Assembly (NCBI GenBank): GCA_007118975.1
Contig: SKQO01000072.1
Location: forward strand, 1 to 33,551
Direction: 5' to 3'
DNA from: Halobacteriales archaeon
Lineage (GTDB): Archaea; Halobacteriota; Halobacteria; Halobacteriales; SKNY01
Length of the DNA stretch: 33,551 bases
Part shown: in pieces, positions 8,218-16,476 of the stretch
Numbering within the stretch: the first letter of the stretch is position 1
Layout: every line of letters starts with the position of its first letter
Translations under genes and position numbers: made by a program
The notes under the pieces: model-generated
Database searches by the model: none
Told to the model about the DNA's origin: nothing
The model's input: only the letters and a program-made list of their open reading frames with translations

Positions 8218-9177
8218 ATGAGTTCTGGACCCTTGTCGTACGCCGATGTCGACTACGATGCAGGAACTGACGAATCGCCCGAAGATTATCCGACGCTCGA
8301 GGACAAGCTCGACCGTGCCGTCGAGGTGACCGCAACGGCCCTGGAGGCGTACCGCAACCCGGCCGTCATGTGGACAGGCGGCAAGGATTCGACCCTCGTG
8401 TTGTACGTCCTCATGGAGGTAGCTGTCGACCTGGATCGACCAGTCCCGCCAGCTGTGTTCATCGACCATTTCCAGCACTTCCCGGAGATCGAAGCGTTCA
8501 TCGACAGCTGGGCGACGGAATGGGACCTCGAGGTCATCCATGCCAGGAACGAGGACGTCGGCCGGTTGGCGGACGAACCCGGGGACGAGATACGTGTCGC
8601 GGACCTCAACGAGCGCAATCAGTACGAGGTCCGTCAAAAACTCGAATACGAGGAGGACACGTTTCCGTTTCTCCTCGATACCTACGTCGGGAATCATCTG
8701 CTCAAGACCGTCCCGCTCAACGACGCCATCGAGGAACACGGCTTCGACGCGGTTGTCTCCGGGGTCCGCTGGGACGAACAGGAAGCACGCGCCGACGAGA
8801 CGTTCTTCTCCCCGCGTCACGACGTCGAGAAGTATCCCACGCACGATCGGGTCCACCCCATCGTTCAGTTCGACGAGCGGGCCGTCTGGGATGCGACCTG
8901 GCGATACCTGGTGCCGGATACAGTTCCCGAGTTTCCGGACGATGGGTACATCCCCGAAGACGAGGACGATCTCCCCGCGGGCCTTGCGGCAGCGGACATT
9001 CCCATTAGCCCGAAGTACTGGGAGGGCTTTCGCTCGCTCGGCAGCGAAGTGAGTACCACAAAAAGTCAGGACGTCCCCGCCTGGCATCAGGACCTCGAGG
9101 ACACAGTCGAGCGCGAGGGGCGCGCCCAGGACAAAGAGGACCTGATGGGTCGGCTGCGCGACCTCGGCTACATGTAA
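8218..9177 (+). CDS. CysD-like PP-loop protein (PAPS reductase family), cysteine-free
   Basis: A 319-residue adenine-nucleotide alpha-hydrolase-like protein. The PP-loop MWTGGKDSTLVLYV is at residues 51-64. The segment GVRWDEQEARADETFFSPRH and the tail EGFRSLGSEVSTTKSQD...LRDLGYM resemble the small subunit of ATP sulfurylase (CysD) more than APS/PAPS reductase. The protein contains no cysteine, so the thiol-dependent reductase mechanism of CysH is not possible. No CysN-type GTPase partner lies in the window, although bacterial CysD works with CysN. It may activate sulfate alone, act with a distant partner, or adenylate another substrate. A TATA-like CATACTTGC lies close upstream and GTTTTAC further upstream at about 8190. 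Confidence 0.8.
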   Translation: MSSGPLSYADVDYDAGTDESPEDYPTLEDKLDRAVEVTATALEAYRNPAVMWTGGKDSTLVLYVLMEVAVDLDRPVPPAVFIDHFQHFPEIEAFIDSWATEWDLEVIHARNEDVGRLADEPGDEIRVADLNERNQYEVRQKLEYEEDTFPFLLDTYVGNHLLKTVPLNDAIEEHGFDAVVSGVRWDEQEARADETFFSPRHDVEKYPTHDRVHPIVQFDERAVWDATWRYLVPDTVPEFPDDGYIPEDEDDLPAGLAAADIPISPKYWEGFRSLGSEVSTTKSQDVPAWHQDLEDTVEREGRAQDKEDLMGRLRDLGYM

Positions 9178-9183
9178 TCCCGA

Positions 9184-9972
9184 TCAGTCGCCACCTTCCG
9201 GCGTCGCCCGGGAACCGCTGGCACGATCGTCACGGCGCGGCCGGACGAGATCCGCAATCGTCACCACTACACCGAGCATCCACCCGATCGGTGCGGCGAT
9301 CCCTACCCACATCGCGACCAGGTTCAACCCTTCCTGCAGGTCGAACATTGCCCGGAGCATCTCGTTGATGCCGCCGACCCACAGCAGCGTGTCGAGGATC
9401 CAGATCGCCAGCGCGTTGCTCGGGTGGAAGACAAACGCCCACATCGTCTCCGAAAACAGGGCGGCGACGACTGGGGGCAGGAAGATCGCGTTCATCGCGA
9501 ACGGGTAGGCAAACAACACCGTTACGACGCGGCCGTCGACGCGGGCAAAGACGTAGGCCAGCACAGCTGACACGGTTGCGACGATGGCTGCCGCACCGAC
9601 CGCAATGAACCCTTCCCACGGGAGCTGTACGAAGGCGACGGCAGTCAGCGCCCCCCACGCGAGGACGCACAACAGCACGACGCCGAGGACGCCGATGCGT
9701 GCGGCGGCGTGATCCAGGCGCCGGGTGTAAAACCGAGTGATATAGCCCAACAAGACGAGGGGATACAGGAAGAGGACCAGCGGTGCACCGATAAGCCACC
9801 AGGTATAGTATGAAACCTTTTCGGCGGGTTGGTCCGGTCGCCAGCGTCCGAGTACGGCATGCGGGGCCGCCCGCTGACGTGGAAACACCAGACCCATCCA
9901 CTGGTCGTGGAGATTCCGGAGGTCCACCCGGATGCCGGTCATTAGTACCCCGCCGTTCGCGGACGCCATCAT
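9184..9972 (-). CDS. Six-helix integral membrane protein of unknown function
   Basis: I do not recognise a family. The 262-residue product starts MMASANGGVLMTGIRVDL and has a soluble N-terminus of about 60 residues. About six hydrophobic segments follow, including YYTWWLIGAPLVLFLYPLVL, IGVLGVVLLCVLAWGALTAV, FIAVGAAAIVATVSAVLAYV, a stretch around PFAMNAIFLPPVVAALF, ALAIWILDTLLWVGGI and MWVGIAAPIGWMLGVVVTI. A basic, Arg-rich tail ends the protein. The start at 9972 is chosen because TTGAATG lies about 24-30 nt upstream; ATG codons at 9969 and 9942 are alternatives. The frame extending to 10350 overlaps the upstream flavoprotein gene and is rejected. It lies 47 nt downstream of that gene on the same strand. 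Confidence 0.7.
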   Translation of the reverse strand: MMASANGGVLMTGIRVDLRNLHDQWMGLVFPRQRAAPHAVLGRWRPDQPAEKVSYYTWWLIGAPLVLFLYPLVLLGYITRFYTRRLDHAAARIGVLGVVLLCVLAWGALTAVAFVQLPWEGFIAVGAAAIVATVSAVLAYVFARVDGRVVTVLFAYPFAMNAIFLPPVVAALFSETMWAFVFHPSNALAIWILDTLLWVGGINEMLRAMFDLQEGLNLVAMWVGIAAPIGWMLGVVVTIADLVRPRRDDRASGSRATPEGGD

Positions 9973-10019
9973 GGAGACGTTTTCCAGCGTCGTGCATTCA
10001 ACGTTCCGGCTAGTCACTT

Positions 10020-11255
10020 TCACCCGGTCCAGTGGAGTCGGGCAAATCTTGCCAGTAGCGGGAGGTCCGAAACATGAACGAGTTTCCGCATCGCGAGTTT
10101 GTCCCCGCGGTTGATCCGGGCGAGCGTCTCCAGATCGAGGTTCCGCATATCCCTCATCAGCCGGTCGTACCGATCGTTCGAGGCGAGATAGAGGAGCCGT
10201 GTCATAAACAGCCTGCTTTGTGCTCGGGGCGCCACCGAGTCGTGCCATCGCGTGTCGTATGCCGACATCGCCGCCGCGGACGTATCGATCGAGGGTGGTG
10301 AAAGGGACTCGTCGGCCGTCACTGCGGCCGCGCGGGCCGAGCGCATGCACTTATCGATCCCCTCACCCCAGACGGGATCGATCGTCGGCACCGTATCCCC
10401 GATGGCCATGAAGTTGTCCGTGCTAATCTCCCCGGGCGCTTGGACGTGCGCCGATCCACGATGGCTCTGTTTGTCCGGGATGCGACGTGCGGATTCGAAC
10501 CGGGGATCGCGCTCGAGCCACCGTTCGAGGTAATCGTCGACCGTCATTGCCTCCTCGCTGTTTCGACGGTAACTCTCGTTTTGGATGTAACACAGGCCGA
10601 CCTTCGCCGTATCCTCTCCCGTGTGAAACAGCCAGGCGTATCCCCCCGGGGCGAGCTCGTGATCGAGTCGCAGCATCATCGCGTCTCGACAGTCGGCGAA
10701 CTCGGGATGATTGGGCTCGACGCCCTCGTACTCGAACTCGATCCCGATCGCCTGGTTCTCCCGTTCGAGGTCGCTAATCCCCAGTGGACGGGCCAGATGA
10801 GCGCCGGGGCCAGTGGCATCGATCATCACGTCGCCCCTGACCTCTTCGCCGCGATTGTATTGGACGCCCACGATGTTGTCGTCCTCGAGTACCGGCCCGG
10901 TCACCCTGGCATCGAATCGGTACTCGGCCCCGCGCTCCTTGCTGTCGGCCACCAAAAAGCGCTTGAAGGCCGCGAAATCCAGCACGGCGCCCGTCTGTTC
11001 CTGGACGAAGTGGTCGTTCGGTGACTCCAGGACGACCGAGTCAGTAAAATGCTGGACGACCCGGTTCGGGATATTGAACGAGGCCATCATCCGCGGGAAG
11101 GTCCCGGCCGTGGACTTGTTGCTCTGCCGTGGAAACTCGGCCTCCGTCTCCGTCTCGAGGACGAGGACATCGTAGTCACGCGCGGCGAGATCGCGAGCGC
11201 ACTGGGCACCGGCGGGGCCCGCACCAGCGATCACCACGTCGTACCGCCCGGCCAT
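10020..11255 (-). CDS. Geranylgeranyl-reductase-family FAD oxidoreductase
   Basis: A 411-residue flavoprotein. The N-terminal dinucleotide-binding motif VVIAGAGPAGAQCARDLA is followed by LVLETETEAEFPRQSNKS. A mid-protein block DVMIDATGPGAHLARPL and the FAD-ribityl motif FMAIGDTVPTIDPVWGEGID are also present. The order of motifs matches the geranylgeranyl reductase / digeranylgeranylglycerophospholipid reductase family, which saturates isoprenoid chains of archaeal membrane lipids. Haloarchaea carry several paralogues, so this one could instead act on menaquinone tails, carotenoid precursors or another substrate. The ATG at 11255 begins MAGRYDVV and has TTATCC about 30 nt upstream. It is divergent from the Gfo/Idh gene. 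The membrane protein downstream may be cotranscribed. Confidence 0.85.
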   Translation of the reverse strand: MAGRYDVVIAGAGPAGAQCARDLAARDYDVLVLETETEAEFPRQSNKSTAGTFPRMMASFNIPNRVVQHFTDSVVLESPNDHFVQEQTGAVLDFAAFKRFLVADSKERGAEYRFDARVTGPVLEDDNIVGVQYNRGEEVRGDVMIDATGPGAHLARPLGISDLERENQAIGIEFEYEGVEPNHPEFADCRDAMMLRLDHELAPGGYAWLFHTGEDTAKVGLCYIQNESYRRNSEEAMTVDDYLERWLERDPRFESARRIPDKQSHRGSAHVQAPGEISTDNFMAIGDTVPTIDPVWGEGIDKCMRSARAAAVTADESLSPPSIDTSAAAMSAYDTRWHDSVAPRAQSRLFMTRLLYLASNDRYDRLMRDMRNLDLETLARINRGDKLAMRKLVHVSDLPLLARFARLHWTG

Positions 11256-11391
11256 TGACGAAAGCTGCGCATTCAGGATAATCAGTGTTGCTGAACGATC
11301 CGCCCATTGAGGTGCCCCCGCCACGTGCCTCCGTACCACGGTTTCGGCAGGACTCCGTCAACTTTAGGCCACCCCCACCGGACCCCTGGAT

Positions 11392-12438
11392 ATGGCAACA
11401 TACGCCGCTGCAGTGATCGGTACGGGCGCCCAAGCGGGTGGGACCGAGGAGACCGGTAGCGCGATGGGCTACCGACACGGAAACGCCTATGACCAGCATT
11501 CGGACTGTGAACTGGTCGCCTGCGCGGATATCGACCAGACGAACAGCCAGCGGTTCGCGGAGAACTTCGACATCCCCCCGGGAAACGCCTATACGGACTA
11601 TCACGAGATGTTCGCGGAGGTCGATCTCGAGGTCGTCAGCATCACGACACCCATTCCGACCCACGCCGACATCGTGATCGACAGTGCCCGGGAAGGTGAC
11701 CTCGAGGCGATCCATTGTGAAAAGCCGATGGCCGATAACTGGGGGGATGCGACGTTGATGGCACAGGAGTGTGACCGTCGCGACGTCCAACTCACGTTCA
11801 ACCACCAGCTTCGGTACTCCGGGCCGGTCGTTCGGGCGCGGGAACTGATCGAGGACGGCGAGATCGGCGAGGTACAGCGTGTCGAGGGGGCACGCTCGGA
11901 TTTACTCGAATCGGGCATCCACCAGCTCGATCTGTGTAGCGACTTCGCGGGTGATGTGCCGGGGAGTTGGGTGCTCGGCGCGATCGACTATCCGGAAGAG
12001 CAGCGCCGTCACGGCATCCACATCGAGAACCAGGCGCTCGGCATCTGGGAGTACGAAAACGGTGTATTCGGCTTGGCGTCGATGGGTGCTGGCGAAGCGG
12101 CGATCGGTACCCGCAATCGCGTCATCGGAACGAAGGGCGAGATCGCGGTGAACTTTTGGGGTGGAGATGCGCTGACGGTCAAACGCGACAGCGCGGACCC
12201 CGAACATCTCGATATCGAACTCGGTGAATCGCTGGTGAAGTGTGTGGCGAACGTCGTCGATTGTATCGGAACCGACGAGGAACCCCGCGTGGCCGCGCGC
12301 CGATCTATGATCGCCAACGAGATCGGATACGGCATCTACGAGTCCGTCAGACGGCGTGGCCGCGTGGAGCTGCCGCTCGATAGCGAAGATAACCCCGTTG
12401 ACGATCTCATCGCACGCGGTGAACTGTTCGGTAATTGA
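11392..12438 (+). CDS. Gfo/Idh/MocA-family oxidoreductase
   Basis: A 348-residue NAD(P)-dependent dehydrogenase of the sugar/inositol dehydrogenase family. The N-terminal Rossmann motif is AAVIGTGAQAGGTEE; its glycine spacing is looser than usual, with an insertion that includes ETGSAMGYRHG. The hallmark catalytic segment is HCEKPMADNWGDA (EKP motif), and the second-domain His is in ESGIHQLDLCSDF. The C-terminal domain has the usual RNRVIGTKGEIAVNFWGG block. Likely substrates are sugars, inositols or related polyols, and the exact one is not readable. CAACTTTAGG lies about 30 nt upstream of the ATG, consistent with a leaderless transcript. It converges with korB, with 9 nt between stops. Confidence 0.9.
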   Translation: MATYAAAVIGTGAQAGGTEETGSAMGYRHGNAYDQHSDCELVACADIDQTNSQRFAENFDIPPGNAYTDYHEMFAEVDLEVVSITTPIPTHADIVIDSAREGDLEAIHCEKPMADNWGDATLMAQECDRRDVQLTFNHQLRYSGPVVRARELIEDGEIGEVQRVEGARSDLLESGIHQLDLCSDFAGDVPGSWVLGAIDYPEEQRRHGIHIENQALGIWEYENGVFGLASMGAGEAAIGTRNRVIGTKGEIAVNFWGGDALTVKRDSADPEHLDIELGESLVKCVANVVDCIGTDEEPRVAARRSMIANEIGYGIYESVRRRGRVELPLDSEDNPVDDLIARGELFGN

Positions 12439-12447
12439 GCGAACCCG

Positions 12448-13314
12448 TTATTTGAACTCGTCGACGAGAGCCGATACCCCGTCCGGCGCCCCATCCGGTA
12501 GTTCGGTCGCGTCCGCAGCGAGCCCTTTCCGGTCATCGTACGCGACGCTATCCGGGTCGCGGTAGATCACGCCCTCGTGGGTCGTCTCGAAGTCCATGAC
12601 CTTCTCTTTGGCCGATGCGTAGTTGGTGGGGTCGTGATCCGTTTCGCCGAGATCGACCAGCGCCTCCCGGAAGTAATCATACGTGTCGAGGTCGTTGAAG
12701 GTAACACACGGGCTGTACACGTTGACCAGCGCGAACCCATCGTGATCGATGGCGGCTTCGAGGACTTCGGTGTGTCGCTGGGCATGGGAGGCGAACGTCT
12801 GGCCCAGAAACGATGCGCCGGCGGAAAAGGCGAGTGCCAGCGGCTGGACCGGTGCTTGCTGTGGCCCCTCGGGCGACGTCGGCGTCTCGAACTCCTCCCG
12901 GCTCGTGGGGGAAAACTGGCCCTTCGTCAGGCCGTAAATCCGGTTGTCCATCACCACGTACGTCATGTCCACATTGCGCCGAACGGCGTGAATGAAATGG
13001 CCTGCACCGATCGAATACCCGTCGCCGTCACCACCCGCGACCATCACCTCGAGCTCGGGATTGGCGAGTTTGGCGCCGATCCCGAGCGGCAGGGCTCGGC
13101 CGTGTACCCCGTGGAAGGCATAACTTCGCATGTAGGTCCCGATCTTCCCGGAACAGCCGATGCCGGCGACGATGAAGGTGTTTTCCGGGTCGTTCCCGGT
13201 GTTGGCGAGAGCCTTCATCATGCCGTTCATCGTCCCGAAGTCCCCACAGCCAGGGCACCAGGTCGGTCGCTTGTCGGATTTGAAATCGGTAAAGTGGACA
13301 GTCTCTGAGCTCAT
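12448..13314 (-). CDS. korB: 2-oxoacid:ferredoxin oxidoreductase, beta subunit
   Basis: The 288-residue beta subunit binds thiamine diphosphate and the proximal Fe-S cluster. RPTWCPGCGDFG (residues 17-28) gives the first two cluster cysteines, GIGCSGKIG a third, and YSPCVTFND the fourth. The ThDP/Mg motif is GGDGDGYSIGAGHFIHAVRRN. Haloarchaeal enzymes of this type replace the NAD-linked dehydrogenase complexes, decarboxylating 2-oxoglutarate (Kor) or pyruvate (Por) to acyl-CoA with ferredoxin as acceptor. The short 288-residue length fits haloarchaeal KorB rather than the longer PorB. The start overlaps the korA stop by 4 nt (ATGA), indicating translational coupling. Confidence 0.9.
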   Translation of the reverse strand: MSSETVHFTDFKSDKRPTWCPGCGDFGTMNGMMKALANTGNDPENTFIVAGIGCSGKIGTYMRSYAFHGVHGRALPLGIGAKLANPELEVMVAGGDGDGYSIGAGHFIHAVRRNVDMTYVVMDNRIYGLTKGQFSPTSREEFETPTSPEGPQQAPVQPLALAFSAGASFLGQTFASHAQRHTEVLEAAIDHDGFALVNVYSPCVTFNDLDTYDYFREALVDLGETDHDPTNYASAKEKVMDFETTHEGVIYRDPDSVAYDDRKGLAADATELPDGAPDGVSALVDEFK

Positions 13315-15068
13315 GGACTCACCTCCGCTGGATCGGCCACCCGTTCGCGGATGGCCGCTTCGACGTCGTCTGCCTTGTATCGGATGCCGTCGTACTTGTT
13401 GACCCGGTCGACCCGGGTGAGTGCGTCCCGCTCTACCAGGTCTGCGAACTGGCCAGTCGCGTTACACTCGATGACGACGGTGGTTTCCGCGTGCTCGATA
13501 GCCTCCCCGAGATCGGGACGCGGCGAGAGATATGGCACCGAAAGGAACCGCACGTCGATCCCGTCCGCCGCGAGCCGGTCCATCGCTTCCCGGATCGATC
13601 CCTCGTTCGAGCCCCACGACAGCACGAGCGTCTCGGCATCCGGGTCGCCAAACTCCCGAACCTCCCATGATTCGGTTTCCTGGGCCGTCTCCATCTTCCG
13701 GGCGCGTTTTTCGACCTGCTCGTTCCGCAGTTCGGGATCCTCCGTCCGGCGGCCGAGCTCGTCGTGCTCCAGTCCGGTCGTCATGTGGACGCCGCCGGGG
13801 GTGCCGGGCAGTGCTCGTGGGCTCACGCCGTCCTCGGTGATCGCGTGGGGCTTGAAGCGGCCATCTTCGTCCTGCCAGGTGCTCAGTTCGTCCGATTCGA
13901 CGAGTTTACCCCGATCGATTTCAACGGCAGACATGTCGAACTCGTCGGCCGGGTAGGTCTGATCGGTCACGGCCAGCGCGAGGTCCGAGACGAGATAGAC
14001 GGGTGTCTGGTACCGTTCGGCCAGGTTGAACGCCTCAATCGTTTTGTGGAAACATTCGGCGATCGTTGTCGGGCCGACGACGAATCGTGGAACTTCCCCG
14101 TGCCCGCCGTACAGCAGGGTATTGAGATCACCCTGCTCCTGTTTGGTCGGCATCCCAGTAGACGGCCCCGACCGCTGGACGTCGACGATGACGAGCGGAG
14201 TTTCGCTCGCGGCGACCAGTCCGAACGTTTCCGTCATCAGATCGATCCCCGGCCCGGACGTCGCCGTCATTGCCCGCGCCCCTGACCGCGCCGCGCCGAG
14301 GGCCATATTCACCGCCGCCAGTTCGTCCTCCGCCTGCACGACGGTGCCACCGAATTGTTCGATCCGTCCAGTCAGATACTCCATCACGGCCGTGGCCGGG
14401 GTGATGGGATACCCGGCGTAAAACCGGCAACCGGCCGCGATCGCGCCGAGGCCGATCGCCTCGTCCCCGTTCAGGAGCACGTATTCCTCTTCCGTCGTCT
14501 CGAGATCGTACTCGAAACTCACATCGAGGGTCTCTTCGACGTGTGACTGGCCGAGCCGCGCCGCCTGACAGTTGCTGTCCACGATGGCCTCGCCCTTGTC
14601 GCCGAACCGTTTCTCCAGCGCGCTGTCGAGATATTCGATCGGGAAGTCGGCGACGGCACACGCCGCCCCCAGGGCGACCACGTTCTGCATGATGGCACCC
14701 CCCGCTTCCTCGGCGAGATCCCGGAGGGGAACCGACAGCCCGGTGACGTGGTCGGGAATCTCGGCCTCCCAGGATCGTTCCCCGTCGTAAATGATCACCG
14801 ACTCGTCGTGGAGTTCATCACGGTTCTCATCGATCGTCCGTTGGGTCAGGGCGATGAGGATGTCCAGTCGGTCGACGACACTCTCGATGCGGTCCGTCGA
14901 GGTACGGATCTTGTACGCCGTGTATCCGCCGCGGATGCGAGACGCGAAATCCTTCGAGGTGTAGACGTGGCGGCCCGCCCGCGAGAGCGCCTGGGCGAAG
15001 ATCTTGCCGGTGGAGTCGATCCCGTCCCCGGCCTCTCCACCGACGGCCCAGTTGAAGTCCTCGAACAT
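13311..15068 (-). CDS. korA: 2-oxoacid:ferredoxin oxidoreductase, alpha subunit (gamma-alpha fusion)
   Basis: A 585-residue protein with a fused gamma domain first (NWAVGGEAGDGIDSTGK, residues 5-21, then SKDFASRIRGGYTAYKIR). The alpha domain follows, beginning near DEAIGLGAIAAGCRFYAGYP with the characteristic YPITPATAVMEYL. Later blocks include AARSGARAMTATSGPGIDLM and RSGPSTGMPTKQEQGDL. It partners KorB to oxidise a 2-oxoacid (2-oxoglutarate is the likely substrate by length and family) and generate reduced ferredoxin. The ATG at 15068 begins MFEDFNWAVGGEAGDG. The frame extends to 15338, but that part is antisense to the neighbouring flavoprotein. A minus-strand TTTTCGTC box about 28 nt upstream could drive the operon. 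Confidence 0.92.
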   Translation of the reverse strand: MFEDFNWAVGGEAGDGIDSTGKIFAQALSRAGRHVYTSKDFASRIRGGYTAYKIRTSTDRIESVVDRLDILIALTQRTIDENRDELHDESVIIYDGERSWEAEIPDHVTGLSVPLRDLAEEAGGAIMQNVVALGAACAVADFPIEYLDSALEKRFGDKGEAIVDSNCQAARLGQSHVEETLDVSFEYDLETTEEEYVLLNGDEAIGLGAIAAGCRFYAGYPITPATAVMEYLTGRIEQFGGTVVQAEDELAAVNMALGAARSGARAMTATSGPGIDLMTETFGLVAASETPLVIVDVQRSGPSTGMPTKQEQGDLNTLLYGGHGEVPRFVVGPTTIAECFHKTIEAFNLAERYQTPVYLVSDLALAVTDQTYPADEFDMSAVEIDRGKLVESDELSTWQDEDGRFKPHAITEDGVSPRALPGTPGGVHMTTGLEHDELGRRTEDPELRNEQVEKRARKMETAQETESWEVREFGDPDAETLVLSWGSNEGSIREAMDRLAADGIDVRFLSVPYLSPRPDLGEAIEHAETTVVIECNATGQFADLVERDALTRVDRVNKYDGIRYKADDVEAAIRERVADPAEVSP

Positions 15069-15197
15069 GTGGGATTGGCTATCGGAGGACCGACGAAAAG
15101 CCTTCTGAAACCGAGAATCGCGCCGCTTTGGCATCTGTACCGGGAACCCCGAGCGTGGGTGGACAAACACTTCATACAGACCGTCGAAACGCCCGAT
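15069..15197. promoter_or_regulatory. Divergent promoter region, korA / ferredoxin-reductase-like gene
   Basis: The 129-nt gap carries a minus-strand GCTTTTCGTC box about 28 nt before the korA ATG. A plus-strand CTTCATAC box (about 15169-15176) lies 22-29 nt before the ATG at 15198. The central part shows no clear operator. Confidence 0.4.
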
Positions 15198-15821
15198 ATG
15201 ATCGACACGGAGGCGAAGATTCGACGCGTTCGCGAGGTCGGCCCGGAAACGGTGGCGGTGGAAATCGTCTCGCCTGACAACTTCGATCCGAAGCCAGGGC
15301 AGTTCGTGAAGGTGACCGCGTGGGTGGACGGCGAGCATGTCCCACGCTTTTATACGCTTTCCTCACCCGATGCGGCAGAAACGTTCGAAGTGACGGTCGA
15401 AGTAGAATCGGACGGCACGCTGGGGCCGTGGCTGGAAACGGCCAGCGGCGAGTCCGTGCGGATCGAGGGGCCGTACGGCCGTGCATACTACGATGGAGAA
15501 CCGAGCACCCTGGTTATCGCCGGGGGCCCGGGGATCGGTCCGGCCGTCGGGATCGGGGAACGCGCGATCGCCGACAACAACGGCGTGACGATCGTCTTCG
15601 GGGGGGATGAGCCGCCCCACCGAGAACGGTTGGCCGATCTCGCCGACGCCGGGGCCGAACTGCGGCTCACAGCCGACATCCACGCCGCGGTGGCAGAAAC
15701 CTACACAGGAGACGCGAACGTGCTCGTCTATGGGTTCCAGGAGTTCGTCACCGAGGCACTCGCCGCGATCGAGGCTGCCGGCGGCGATCCCGACGACGCC
15801 GGTGTCGAGAACTTCGGCTGA
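15198..15821 (+). CDS. Ferredoxin-NADP reductase-like flavoprotein
   Basis: A 207-residue protein of the FNR-like flavin reductase superfamily. The FAD-binding domain carries RFYTLSSPDA (the RxYS/T-type flavin motif) and GTLGPWLETASGESVRIEGPYG. The nucleotide-binding domain begins with VIAGGPGIGPAVGIGERA. The final ENFG provides an aromatic residue near the C-terminus, as in many FNRs. There is no fused 2Fe-2S domain, and the usual CG(P) motif of the NAD(P) domain appears replaced by VYGFQEFV. Its position divergent from korAB suggests it transfers electrons between ferredoxin and NAD(P), but this is inferred from context. The frame open back to 14748 is antisense to korA and is rejected. It converges with mce, with 1 nt between the stop codons. 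Confidence 0.8.
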   Translation: MIDTEAKIRRVREVGPETVAVEIVSPDNFDPKPGQFVKVTAWVDGEHVPRFYTLSSPDAAETFEVTVEVESDGTLGPWLETASGESVRIEGPYGRAYYDGEPSTLVIAGGPGIGPAVGIGERAIADNNGVTIVFGGDEPPHRERLADLADAGAELRLTADIHAAVAETYTGDANVLVYGFQEFVTEALAAIEAAGGDPDDAGVENFG

Positions 15822-15822
15822 T

Positions 15823-16206
15823 TCACGGTTCGACGTATTCGAGGAGGACGCCGCCGGTATCGCCGGGGTGCAAAAATGCGACACGATGGCCCATCGCCCC
15901 CCGGCGAGGTGTGTCATCGATGAGCTCGATACCCGCGGCGTCGGCCGTCGCCAGACGCTCCTCGATGGCTGGCGTCTCGAAGGCGAGATGGTGGATCCCG
16001 GGGCCCTCCCGCTCGAGAAACCTGGCGACAGGACCCTCACCGATCGGCTCGAGAAGTTCCAGATAGCCGGCCGGAAGTTCGAGAAACGTCGTTGCGACCG
16101 ATTCGAGCGACTCCTGGTGGCAAACGGGTGTTTCGAGCAACGTCCCAAACAGGTCAGCAGCCCGATCGACATCCTCACAGGCGATTCCGACATGATGCAA
16201 CCGCAT
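15823..16206 (-). CDS. mce: Methylmalonyl-CoA epimerase
   Basis: A 127-residue vicinal-oxygen-chelate protein with two beta-alpha-beta-beta-beta modules. HHVGIACEDVDRAADLF (residues 4-20) supplies the first metal His, GPGIHHLAFETPAIEE the second module's His, and the terminal VLLEYVEP a Glu ligand. The enzyme converts (S)- to (R)-methylmalonyl-CoA for the mutase. The identification is strengthened by mcmA1 upstream on the same strand, with only a small membrane-protein gene between. The fold alone could suit other VOC enzymes, but length and context agree with Mce. Haloarchaea use this step for propionyl-CoA assimilation from odd-chain or branched substrates. Confidence 0.92.
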   Translation of the reverse strand: MRLHHVGIACEDVDRAADLFGTLLETPVCHQESLESVATTFLELPAGYLELLEPIGEGPVARFLEREGPGIHHLAFETPAIEERLATADAAGIELIDDTPRRGAMGHRVAFLHPGDTGGVLLEYVEP

Positions 16207-16250
16207 ACTCCAGCCTCACGCCCGGAGGGCAAAAAATCGAGTACCTCCCG

Positions 16251-16430
16251 TCAATCGCGATAACGGCGCACGAGCTCCGCGACGGCCACGTAACCGATCC
16301 CGACGGCGAGGGCGATGGGCACGGTGATATCGCCGCGGAACAGTTGCTGGAAGAGCATGATGACCACGACCACGATGGCTGCCTGCACGGCAAGTAGTTG
16401 CCAGGAGCGTCCCCCGTCCATACGGGTCAT
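16251..16430 (-). CDS. Small two-helix membrane protein between mcmA1 and mce
   Basis: A 59-residue product starting MTRMDGGRSW, with two hydrophobic segments (LLAVQAAIVVVVIMLFQQLF and ITVPIALAVGIGYVAVAELV) and a basic tail VRRYRD. I do not recognise a family. The longer frame to 16535 would overlap the mcmA1 coding sequence; the ATG at 16430 leaves 46 nt after mcmA1 and is preferred, and the ATG at 16421 is also possible. The gene lies 44 nt before mce in the same direction and is probably cotranscribed. No functional link to methylmalonyl-CoA metabolism is known to me. Confidence 0.65.
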   Translation of the reverse strand: MTRMDGGRSWQLLAVQAAIVVVVIMLFQQLFRGDITVPIALAVGIGYVAVAELVRRYRD

Positions 16431-16476
16431 TGGAAGGTGGCCTACATGGGCTTCCGGAATTGCGCCGAAGGCGGAG

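Noticed and set aside
8218-9177. Annotation as a PAPS reductase (cysH)
   Set aside because: The predicted protein contains no cysteine, so the catalytic thiol of CysH is missing; a CysD-like description is safer.
9973-10350. N-terminal extension of the six-helix membrane protein up to 10350
   Set aside because: It overlaps the C-terminal coding part of the flavoprotein gene by more than 300 nt and is not protein-like.
14748-15197. 150-residue N-terminal extension of the ferredoxin-reductase-like protein
   Set aside because: It is antisense to the start of korA, and the FAD domain begins normally at the ATG at 15198.
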